From contig NC_079234.1 in assembly GCF_028502605.1 (NCBI RefSeq), positions 4,030,001 to 4,094,000 on the forward strand: DNA of 64,000 nucleotides, written 5' to 3'. This DNA comes from Trichoderma breve (lineage: Eukaryota; Ascomycota; Sordariomycetes; Hypocreales; Hypocreaceae). Below the pieces are notes generated by a model. The model did not search any database. It worked only from the letters and a program-made list of their open reading frames with translations, and had not been told where the DNA came from. This document shows positions 45,398 through 54,999 of this stretch, in pieces; position 1 is the first letter of the stretch, and the number at the start of each line of letters is the position of its first letter. Made by a program: the position numbers and the translations under genes.

Positions 45398-47653
45398 ATG
45401 CATTTACAGAAACTTGGTTCTAGACGCTTCGACAATGAACCAAAAATCATTTCACACCAAGGGCTTGAAGCCAACGCGATACAGATCAATGATGATGCGA
45501 ATCTTCCAGGGATTCTTCTTGCGGGTGATTCTTCTCTTTTGGCTTCTAAATACAGTACAGATACTGGAACCATGGGTTACTGGGACGAAATGTTTCCCGA
45601 TGTTTTAGAGAGATTTCGAGACACTCCTCCTACGAAGATAAAAAATGACGAGTTTCAGATCAGAAATGACACATGCTGGCATGACATATATCTCAAGCTT
45701 GAAAAGGCTCGATCCGAGTACCTGAATCAAAGTGGCCAGCTCGGGCAAGCGTGTCGTTGGGGGGCCGACCACGCAAAGACTGCTAATGCTATTACCAGGA
45801 TGGCTCAGGACGCTGCGCTAAGCAACCCTTATTCAACGCCAATCCTTGGGGGCATTCGACTCATATTAAGTGTAAGATTTGAATGATTTTGTCTAGTAGC
45901 CCCAAATAATGCTAACACGGAATATCTTCAGGCCATGCAGATATCGGCCGACGCTCGCACTCAAGTGCTCGATGCCTTCAAAGATCTTCCAGGGATTTTC
46001 TCCGAAATTGAGTCATTGCTATCATCATTCCCAGAGAGCGATACTGTGAGGAATGCCGCTATTGATTTCGCATTGGCTCTTCTTTGTGCTGCTGAAAACA
46101 CGATTGCGTTTTTTTGTACTTCAAGAGGTAAGACCATGAATATACTGTGAAAGATCTCTTTGTCAGAGCTGAACTTTATTAAATAACTGGCGTCATCAAG
46201 TGAGTCATGGCTGACAAATACACAGGAAAGAGAATGGTCAAAAGTGTGTTTGAAGGCCCCAATTACATCAAAGGGTGGAAAGAATCGATCAAGTCTATTG
46301 AGGACAAAATTGCCGTTCTTCGAGCACAAAGCAACGCCGCGAACTTTGCGGCCTCTCAGCAACGTGAGTGACGTCATTAACATGGTCATCGATTTTTTTA
46401 ACTAACATTATCCCACCACGAAAAGATAGACAACATATCGAAAGAAAGACTGACTTGATACATGATGATGTGCGACAGAGTGGAATGACAACCCACATAA
46501 TACTTAACGATATACTAAGTATAATACATGACTTTCTCAAAAGTCAAAATAGTAAGCCCCTTGAGCCACTTTCTATATCATTGCGTAACTAACTGCTGTT
46601 TTTTAGAAGCCAAAGAAAGAGAGACACAGATCATCGGTAGCTCATCCATAGGACAGTCTTCATTCAATGGTTGTTGCTAATAACATCAAAATAGCTGAAT
46701 TGACACGAGAGAGAGAAAAGAATGTGTACCTTCATGCTGAGATTGCAATACTATGCTCCAGATTGCCAAGATCGAATAGTCTCATTCTGATGCAGCGGAA
46801 AGATGAGATACATAGGCCACGCCTCAATAACAAGGAAGTACAAGATCTACTCCAAGCTGAACACAAGGACGCCGATCTGCGGTTCATCACCAAGCGAAAG
46901 GCTCATCTTACAACCGAAGAACTATCGCGCGCTGAACAACTCATCAATGATAGGAAGTATCGCGCCTGGTTCATGTCGCTCCAATCAGAAAAACTCCTTA
47001 TTCTATGGAATCAACGCCAGCCAAGGACCTATGCAGGCATCTCCCCCATATCGGCACTCTGCGCGTCGCTGGACCCTATACTCAATTCTGACAGCCGATT
47101 CATCTGTATCACATGGTTCTGTGGCCTCCATTCCAAACATGGAAACGATGAAGCTCGGGCTATGCTTGCTGACTTGATCGTTCAATTATGCCAACGACAT
47201 CACTTCGACTTCGGGAGAGAGTATGACGACACCGACAAGAGTCTTGTAAGAAGTCGCGATACAGGAGAGCTGTACCACCTTTTTTACCGGCTTATGCGCT
47301 CACTGCCCAAGAAAATCACTGTCATAATCCTAGTTGATGAGGCATACGTCTACGAGCGTGATGGATTCCAAGACGGCATTAACATATTCAACGAATTGAT
47401 CCAACTGGTAACTGATGCGACGATCCAATGTGTCATCAAATTACTCTTTACGAGCACCAAAAGGGTTTCTTCTCTAAACGAGAGGTTTAAACAAAGTGGC
47501 CTGACTCTGGGTGTCGAGACAATAAGGCGTCAAAGAGGGGACCCATCTCAAGGACGCATGGAGAGTCAGATGAGACAGTATTTTGATCAAATGGGGGCTC
47601 AAGAGACTTCTCGGGAAAGTAAACAAGAATGTTGCGAGAAGGATGACCTTTAA
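45398..47653 (+). CDS. STAND-type fungal protein, DUF7708-like N-terminus, no visible P-loop (640 aa)
   Basis: Six exons: 45398-45871, 45932-46127, 46226-46363, 46426-46551, 46607-46636 (only 30 bp) and 46695-47653. Every junction is GT-AG and the joined frame is open to the TAA. The N-terminal region (CWHDIYLKLEKARSEYL, ADHAKTANAITRMAQ, TPILGGIRLILSAMQ) matches the helical domain that precedes the nucleotide-binding part in many fungal NACHT/STAND-like proteins. A middle coiled-coil part (HIERKTDLIHDD) follows. The last exon has the degraded NTPase-like region (RFICITWFCGLHS, ITVIILVDEAYVYERD with a Walker-B-like VDEA). I see no Walker A GxxxxGK[ST]. It ends without repeats. It sits directly beside an LTR-like remnant, typical of variable fungal immune-like genes. 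Confidence 0.7.
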
Positions 47654-47713
47654 AGTATGTATGTCTATGTCGATTCCGCAAGCTGTATATATTTCTGTCA
47701 CTGCATTACAATT

Positions 47714-49627
47714 CTACTGAGCAACTGCATGTCCATCGCCACGTTGATCACTTCCGGCATGGTACACTCTTCGGCCGCTTGGATCCTGCTTTGCTTGAAT
47801 AGCTTGTCCTCGGCCAAATACTGCGCGATCCCATCCCCTTATGAGCTCTACTTCATGTCCCAGTTTGCGCAGGCCCTCAACGGTCTCTTGAGGAAATCCC
47901 TCTTCCAAGCATACGATGGACTTTTGCGTCAACTTGGAGTAATCGCCTGTCGTAGCATACTCTGGCATCGTACGCGAGGGCCGAATGCATATTCTTGGTG
48001 AATCCAAAGCGTCTTGCGGATTGAAGCCAAAGACGCAAGAGTTGAGCATCACCTGCAAGTGGCCCTGGGGTTGCATAAACCCGCCCATGACACCCATGGC
48101 AAGGTCAAGCCGATCATTCTTTGTCACCATTGCTGGAATAATGGTATGATAAGGTCGCTTGCGAGGTTTGAGTGTGTTGACGTGACCCTCACGGAGCTGG
48201 AACTGGGTACCTCGATTCTGTAAAGCGAAGCCACAGCCCTTGGGAACAATTCCGCCACCAAAATTGGAAGCAAGCGAGCAGATGAAGCTGCAAGCGTTGC
48301 CTTCAGAGTCAGATGTAGTCAGATAGACTGTGTCAGAGGCTTTGGCAGGGAATCCGTTCTTCAAAGTCGCATCAAATGCATCTAATTTGAAGCTGGATGC
48401 TCGCTCAGCCAGGTACTTATCGTCCAGAAGGCTCTTCCAAGCTGACCCAGAGTGCTCTGGGTCTGAAACATAGGCATCTCCATCAGCAAAAGCATATCTC
48501 AAGGCCTCTGCCAGTGTGTGGACGTATTCAACCGAATTGTGCCCTAGGCTTTTGAGGGAAGGAATCTTTCCTGCCTTCTCCAGGCTGTCGATGATACCCA
48601 ATGCTTCTAGTGCGATGATACCTTGGCCATTGGGTGGGCATTCCCAGAGTTTGTACTCTTTATACGACTTCGATATCGGTTCAACAAAGGTCGTTGTGTG
48701 ATCCTTCAAGTCCTGCGTTGTCATGACTCCCTGAAGCTGCTGGAGAGTTCCCACGATGGCCTCAGCTACCCATCCTTCGTAGAAGCCTGCTCGGCCTTTA
48801 GTGGCTATTTCTCGAAGTACCTTGCCAAGGTTTGGGTTTTTGAAGATTTGACCAGCTCTAGGAGCTGTGCCGTCTGCCAAGAGAAGCTCGCCTCCGCTTG
48901 GAGACACCTTCTTCAGCATTCCCTCGCACTCTATCCATTGCCTAGCGGTGATCTCAGAAACGGGAAAGCCATCTTCACAGAGTTCAATAGATGGCTTCAA
49001 CACCTGTTCCATCGTGACCTTTCCGCTTCCGTAAGCATCCATGGCGTCGAACCAAGCGGCGACTTGTCCAGGGACTGTGACTGAGTTTGCGTTTTGCGGC
49101 GACAATATGTTGCCGCTCATACCCAACTCTCGGCACTTTTCGATTGTCAACCCAGCTGGCGAACGACCTGAGCCGTTCATTGCAAACGCTTTTTGCTTCT
49201 TCTCATCCCAGTAAATCATAAACATATCTCCTCCCACTCCGGTCGAGCATGGCTCAGTCACGCCGAGAGCGGCAGCAGTGGCTATCGCAGCATCGACTGC
49301 ATTACCACCCGCCTTTAAGATGTCAAGGCCGGCTTGTGCAGCAAGAGGCTGTGAGGCTGCAACGATGCCCTTTGTGCTATAGACAACTGACCTGCGGCTG
49401 TTGAAGCGACTGAAGAAGGGAGCTGAGGGGTCGAACAACGCATCTGCGCCATTGCTAGAACCTCCCCCAATGGAACCAACCGCGTCAAAGGGCATTGTAG
49501 GTTGAGTCGCTGCTATCTGGCTTGGTTGACTATGGTGGTAGCACCTGATGAAAGATAAGTGTCTGCAAGCTGATCTGCTTGGTAATGCCCAAGCCGGACC
49601 AAAACTACCGCGGAGAAGAAGCCTCAT
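47714..49627 (-). CDS. Gamma-glutamyltransferase/glutathione hydrolase family protein (637 aa)
   Basis: Single exon starting at ATG 49627. N-terminal-nucleophile hydrolase: a GGNAVDAAIATAAALGVTEP signature near residue 108, then the autocleavage site and nucleophile threonine T433 in SDTVYLTTSDSEGN, and a later GCGFALQNRG and GGFMQPQGH. The DTVYLT form resembles the YwrD-like branch rather than the classic eukaryotic enzymes with TTHFS. These enzymes remove or transfer the gamma-glutamyl group of glutathione or related compounds, and some act as acylases. The first 40 residues are Arg/Ser-rich without acidic residues and could be a mitochondrial presequence. An alternative start is Met45 (MPFDAV). 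The 3' end is only 60 bp from the convergent STAND-type gene. Confidence 0.9.
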   Translation of the reverse strand: MRLLLRGSFGPAWALPSRSACRHLSFIRCYHHSQPSQIAATQPTMPFDAVGSIGGGSSNGADALFDPSAPFFSRFNSRRSVVYSTKGIVAASQPLAAQAGLDILKAGGNAVDAAIATAAALGVTEPCSTGVGGDMFMIYWDEKKQKAFAMNGSGRSPAGLTIEKCRELGMSGNILSPQNANSVTVPGQVAAWFDAMDAYGSGKVTMEQVLKPSIELCEDGFPVSEITARQWIECEGMLKKVSPSGGELLLADGTAPRAGQIFKNPNLGKVLREIATKGRAGFYEGWVAEAIVGTLQQLQGVMTTQDLKDHTTTFVEPISKSYKEYKLWECPPNGQGIIALEALGIIDSLEKAGKIPSLKSLGHNSVEYVHTLAEALRYAFADGDAYVSDPEHSGSAWKSLLDDKYLAERASSFKLDAFDATLKNGFPAKASDTVYLTTSDSEGNACSFICSLASNFGGGIVPKGCGFALQNRGTQFQLREGHVNTLKPRKRPYHTIIPAMVTKNDRLDLAMGVMGGFMQPQGHLQVMLNSCVFGFNPQDALDSPRICIRPSRTMPEYATTGDYSKLTQKSIVCLEEGFPQETVEGLRKLGHEVELIRGWDRAVFGRGQAIQAKQDPSGRRVYHAGSDQRGDGHAVAQ

Positions 49628-50684
49628 CGCCCATTATCTATACCGAGACAATTCCGGAACCATGACAGATACGGGGCGCCAAGACGCATAATTATCTCCT
49701 CGATACGCGGTTATAACGGGCTTGTTCCCAGTAGCTCGACTAAAACCCGCCCTATTACCTATAACCTGTCCCCCACTCAGACCATTGTGACCTCAACTAT
49801 CGTGGTCTTGAGCAGTGAAAGCGGGGTACGATCGACAAGCAGTTACTCGTATAACCGCGGTGAAGTTTTGGAGTTTTCTAGTGTCATGGCTCTCTTCTCA
49901 GCCAAGCGCCACTGCGGGGGTTAGACTCATTCATTGTCTACACGAACGCTAGCCGTCCAAAGTTGCTGTCTAGATAGTAGGGCCAATGATCCCGAATAGC
50001 AATGATCGCTTGAACAACCGTCGGAACTGACAGCCGATATAACGTTACACGATGTCACTTCCCTTCCTTTCCAAAATCCGGGGTAATCAGAGGTTCGGCT
50101 AAAATCACTGGTGTTATCGAGCAGTTTGAAGCTAACGGATGGCATCTCCCAATGATATCTTGGGAGGCGAGGCCATCCGGGGAGATAACGGCAATAGTGC
50201 GCTGTCTATTCTTATCATGTCTCATGATTGATTACTTTCCATACGTCCATAGAACCTGATGTTTCAGCCGTATACAAAGTTGATTAGATACATGACCATT
50301 GATAGCAGATGCTACAAAAGCCAAAACTAGTAGGCTACCATCCATGTTGTGGCTTGAGAAGCGACCTACATTATCATCTATCTCCCAACCATCAGCCGGG
50401 CTTGGGTTACATCCAAGATCGTCTGAAGCTAGAGCAAGGTAGTTGGGGTAAGTTGTGCTGCCGGCATATTGCCATTAAGCATCCCAGGAAGATGTAGCAT
50501 TGCCAAGCCTAACAGCCAACCTCAAAGAAACAACACTTACCTAGTGAGTGATACGTGACGTATTATTATCATGGGTTAATGCAAGATCTTCAAAAGTATA
50601 TAATACTGTCCCTTGTCTCATAGATCCGAGACTCGAAGCAGAAGCCATCCAGTCCATCAAGATAATTTCCACCATCCCACCATC
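49628..50684. other. Divergent intergenic region
   Basis: Promoter region of the glutamyltransferase (minus) and the permease (plus). Three CreA-type GCGGGG/CCGGGG sites (49914, 50078, 50177) are at about chance density. No gene seen. Confidence 0.45.
50597..50603 (+). promoter_or_regulatory. TATA-like box of the sugar permease gene
   Basis: TATATAA located 82 bp before the ATG at 50685. Confidence 0.5.
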
Positions 50685-52316
50685 ATGGCTCTAGCCATTC
50701 TTGACAATCTCCGCGGTCGAGATGACAAAGCCGTGGCTCAGACCGTTGAGACTGAAGCTGCTCCTGAAAAGGAATGGGGCGTCATCGTTCAGGGGGCCAA
50801 AGAGGCCACCGACCTGGAGCATTCCCAAGGCATCCTCGAGGCTGTTCGTGTTCAATGGAAAGGAGTTGCCTGGGCTTCATTTCTGTCCCTCTCGATAGCA
50901 ATGTATGGATATGACAATGCTCTCATCAACAACTTCTACGGTTATCCAGCCTTTCAAAAAGCGTACGGCATACCTGTCAAAGATGGTTACCAGGTCCCCG
51001 CGAAATGGCAAACAGGCCTGTCGCAAGGGAGCATCTGTGGTATCATCCTCGGTGCTACGTTTAACGGCTTTCTCTCGTCAAGATTCGGTTACAAGAGGGT
51101 TATGCTGGCAGGCCTTGTTCTCATGACCGGCTTCGTTGCTATTCCGTTCAGCGCCCAAAACCTGGAAACGCTTCTTGTTGGTGAGATTTTCTGCGGTATG
51201 GTCTGGGGCACATTTGCGTCTATCGGACCGGCATATAGCTCAGAATGTCTTCCAATCTCTCTGCGTGGCTTCCTTACCAGCGGTGTCAACATTATGCAAA
51301 TCATCGGCCAGCTTATAGCAATCGGCGTTCTCGATGGCCTTGTCGGCTTAGACTCACAGTGGTCCTACAGGATCCCATTCGCTATCCAATGGGTTTGGCC
51401 CCTTCCGCTCTTCATCGGATGTCTCTTTGCCCCCGAGTCTCCTTGGTATCTCGTTCGCAAAGGTCGCATTCAAGAGGCGGAACACAGCATTCGCCGCCTG
51501 AGTTCCAAAAGCGATACAAAGATCAAGGAACATTTGGCCATGATCATCCATACCGTAAACTACGAAGAAGAAATACGAACAGGATCATCCTATATTGACC
51601 TATTCCGAGGGAGCAATCTTCGTCGAACTGAAATTTGCTGCATGGCATTCGCCGGTCAGGTCTTCAACGGCATTTTTATGATGAATCCAGGCACATACTT
51701 TTGGGAACAAGCTGGTTTGTCCGCCAAAAACAGCTACAAGGTTTCTGTGGCTGCTACCGCTATCGGATTGCTTGCAACTGCTATTGGATGTGTTCTTATT
51801 GCCCATCTGGGTCGTCGCAGTCTATACCTTTGGGGCATGGTTTTCATGACCATAGTCAACATTCTCATTGGCATCTTGGCAACGGTTCATGCTAACGAGT
51901 CAACAAAATGGGGACAAGTCGCTCTAACTATCCTATGGGTATTCTGCTACGATATTTCAGTTGGTCCAGCAGCTTACGCAACATCGAGTGAGGTTTCTGC
52001 CATCAGTTTGCGGGTGCAGAGTGTTGCTGCCGCGAAAATAGCACACCAACTTTTCGACATCATTGCAGCAGTTCTCGAGCCTTATATGATCAATCCCACG
52101 GCTTGGGGTTGGGCCGGTAAGACGGCCTACTTCTGGGGCGGAACCTCAGTCCTTGTGACTGTGTGGGCATTCTTTCGCTATCCCGAAACCTTTAAGCGAT
52201 CGTACGAAGAGTTGGACATTCTGTTTGAGAGAGGAATCTCTGCTCGCAAATTTCGTAAATACGAGGTTGACGCTTATGATATTGAGGGTGAAAAAATTCA
52301 CGAGAAGACTGGTTGA
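50685..52316 (+). CDS. MFS sugar permease, alpha-glucoside (maltose) type (543 aa)
   Basis: Single exon; ATG 50685 (the longer frame opens with TTG). Twelve-helix Sugar_tr fold. Helix 1 region WASFLSLSIAMYGYDNALINNFYG, the loop SRFGYKRVMLAG, PAYSSECLPISLRG after helix 4, PESPWYLVRKGR after helix 6 and the C-terminal PETFKRSYEELDILFERGISARKF all match fungal maltose/alpha-glucoside proton symporters of the MAL61 group. It should import alpha-glucosides or related sugars at the plasma membrane. Some family members take up other glycosides. Confidence 0.88.
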   Translation: MALAILDNLRGRDDKAVAQTVETEAAPEKEWGVIVQGAKEATDLEHSQGILEAVRVQWKGVAWASFLSLSIAMYGYDNALINNFYGYPAFQKAYGIPVKDGYQVPAKWQTGLSQGSICGIILGATFNGFLSSRFGYKRVMLAGLVLMTGFVAIPFSAQNLETLLVGEIFCGMVWGTFASIGPAYSSECLPISLRGFLTSGVNIMQIIGQLIAIGVLDGLVGLDSQWSYRIPFAIQWVWPLPLFIGCLFAPESPWYLVRKGRIQEAEHSIRRLSSKSDTKIKEHLAMIIHTVNYEEEIRTGSSYIDLFRGSNLRRTEICCMAFAGQVFNGIFMMNPGTYFWEQAGLSAKNSYKVSVAATAIGLLATAIGCVLIAHLGRRSLYLWGMVFMTIVNILIGILATVHANESTKWGQVALTILWVFCYDISVGPAAYATSSEVSAISLRVQSVAAAKIAHQLFDIIAAVLEPYMINPTAWGWAGKTAYFWGGTSVLVTVWAFFRYPETFKRSYEELDILFERGISARKFRKYEVDAYDIEGEKIHEKTG

Positions 52317-52442
52317 CCATGGCCTTGGCATCATACAGTATTCCCGTTTAGTTGGTCATATTCTAGTTCAGTCTGATGCAGTTTATTTAATACGAATAGT
52401 AATGTTTTTATGTCCATCGTTTCTCTTTTTGTATGGCCTGGT

Positions 52443-54999
52443 CTAGCCTCGTAAGCTACGCAGCACCTTCAAGATCTGTTTCCGCCCGTCATATAATGGA
52501 TACACGCCAAGTATGAGAAGACTTATCCACAACCATATGAGTGACACTGTAATCCATGATCTGAAAAACTATTGAAAGAGTTAGATAATACTCCAAAGAG
52601 ATTGAAATGATAAAACTTACAGCTTTACTAAAAATGTACTTTGCACCGTACATAGGCAGAGGCCACAGCACCCAAATGCCAAAGAAGGAGAACAGCGACC
52701 AGAATAGTGCGTATCGCTGCCATCTCAAATCTGTTTGATCATATACAACTTCAGAGTCTTCACTAAAGACGCCTCCTTTGTTGCTTTGACGAACTGGCGC
52801 CTCCCGTTCCGATTCCTCGGCCGATGTATCGCTGTCAAGTAACAGCTTTTCGTCTGTAAATCGCGCCCAGTCATAGTTATCTGGCCAGATGAGTGACAAG
52901 ATAACTGTATACAGCAGAGGACTGAGAGCAGAGGCTACAGTTCCATACATGCAAGGCAGCGTTTGTCCAGTAGAGTCGACCGTTACCTCCCCGAATAATG
53001 CTTGTGCAGTCCCGAGCCACACGCCCAAGCCGGTTCCTAGGCCGGCTATGGCCGAAATAACAGCTGCTAAAGCGCTTTGTTTATTCCACAAAATCGTGAG
53101 GATCAAGGGGAATATTCCAGGGCATGTGACAACTCCTGTAATTAATGTGTCAGTTATCAATCATATATTGGCATGTCTTTTTCCCTTACCAATCATATAG
53201 AGAGTCCACCCCATATTAATCCCTCCATAATTAAATGCCGCAGTCAACCCAGCCGATATAGCAGCAAAGAGAATCACTCCCAGATGGCTCCATCGGATAA
53301 CATCTTTGTTGCCTGCGTTTTTGTTGACGTAAGTTCTGTAAAAGTCGAATGTGAAGATGGAAGACACCGCAATAACTTGAGCTGAGAGTGTGGAAGTGAT
53401 TGCCATGAACGTCATCAAGAGGACAGCGACAGCACCGCCTTTTCCTGCAACTGCCACAGCTACATATGGGAGCACAAGGCCGTTAGTTACCTCTAAGCTA
53501 GTCATGGTCTATTGAATATACAAATCAGTGTCAAAATTCTTCAGGTGGCCATTGAGACTTACACGAGGATATGTTGGGAAGATAGGAGAACTTTCCAGTC
53601 CCAAAGCAGCGAGGCCCATGATTGTTCCTAGACTCCATGGGATAGAAAAGTACGCAAAGCCGCCCACCACATAACCTGGTACTACGGCTTTGGGAGACGC
53701 GGCAAATGCTTTGATGAAATAACTGGTATCCATCTAGATAAATTAGTAGATGCCTCCTACTCAAGGAACAGTTTCCACTTACAATGACGGCTCCAAAGTT
53801 TGAAACGAGCAGAATGATGGCAAAGAATATCCCTTGCTGGGAGTTCATTGTGAGCAGAGATCCTTGATAATTTCCATCAACCTCGTATGAAGGCTGAGCC
53901 TTAACCACGAGATCATATAACCCATCGATGGAACCAACGTCGTGATGTGTAAGAGTTTTTGTTGTGAGGTAGCAACACAAGATGGCAATTACAAAGGTAT
54001 GTATATAATCGGTCAAAAATCTATAGGTAAATCTGTCAGCTGAGCAATCAGACTATGTTAAGGGTGAGGCACAAACGTTGCTTTTATGCCACCAACGAGT
54101 GTGTATAATACAACTCCAACCGGCAAGAGGAAGGTTGAAGCCATGATGTGGATACCTGTTCTATAGTATGTTAGAGAGAGTCTTCCCTGTAGTACACTAA
54201 ACACGTGTATCTTACAGGAATGTGATAACGGCGGCAGCGCCCAAGATCATGTTGATCGTATTAAACAAATTGTTGACAACGGCCAAGAAAGTGAACACAA
54301 GATGCGCAACAGTGCCTGGTAATTTGATTAGTCTTAAATCAAGTCGGTTATAGCCACTCATTCTCACCATATCTGATTCGAACTATTTCCAGAACGGTAT
54401 GTGCCTCTGGGATGCGTTTCTTACAGACCACTCCTAGGTATGCAAAGAAGACAATCATTCTGCGAATTATAAATGGTCAGCCACTATAAAATATCAACAG
54501 CAGCATATAATGGTAGATCATACGGTGTACATCCAGCTCCATACCAGAATCCTCCAGAGACTCCATAAAGGTATGTCACCAGGACACAGCTAAGCAAAGC
54601 TGTACTCCATAGCCACGACTATATCTCTTGGTCAGTAGCTGTATCTTGGATTGATGTGATGAATACCTACTGATACTACTGCAGAGGCAACGAGACCAGT
54701 TCCCACTGATCGATTGGCAACCATAAAACTGGAAATATGTTAATGAAAGTGAAAAAATCAGTTTTGAGAGATCATCGCTCACGTCTCGACATTGGCATTA
54801 TCTTCATTCAAGGCCTTTTTCAATAATCTTGTTATTCCAATCATTCCTGATGTTGTTAGTACTGATAAATAGGAGATATACTTAGGAGAAACAAACCAAG
54901 GGCAAATATGAGCCCAACTGCAACGACTACCGCATAACCAGCACCCTGCGGTAAGGGAGATGGGACAACCGTGTCATCGGACCTCAATAGCAGACTCAT
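52443..54999 (-). CDS. SSF-family symporter, DUR3-like urea transporter (654 aa)
   Basis: Twelve exons on the minus strand: 54999-54897, 54846-54783, 54728-54671, 54618-54524, 54459-54368, 54315-54216, 54160-54077, 54020-53783, 53733-53563, 53508-53190, 53135-52621 and 52568-52443. All 11 introns are 50-65 bp and all joins stay in frame to TAG. The DUR3 pattern is clear: FMVANRSVGTGLVASAVVSSWLWSTALL (across an intron), [53 protein letters not shown] and MTFMAITSTLSAQVIAVSSIFTFDFYRTY. About 15 helices can be traced. DUR3 proteins are proton-coupled high-affinity urea (and polyamine) importers. Two GATA-type sites upstream would fit nitrogen regulation. Confidence 0.88.

Noticed and set aside
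49914..50182. CreA-type sites upstream of the sugar permease
   Set aside because: The SYGGRG consensus is so short that three hits in 1 kb are at about the chance level.
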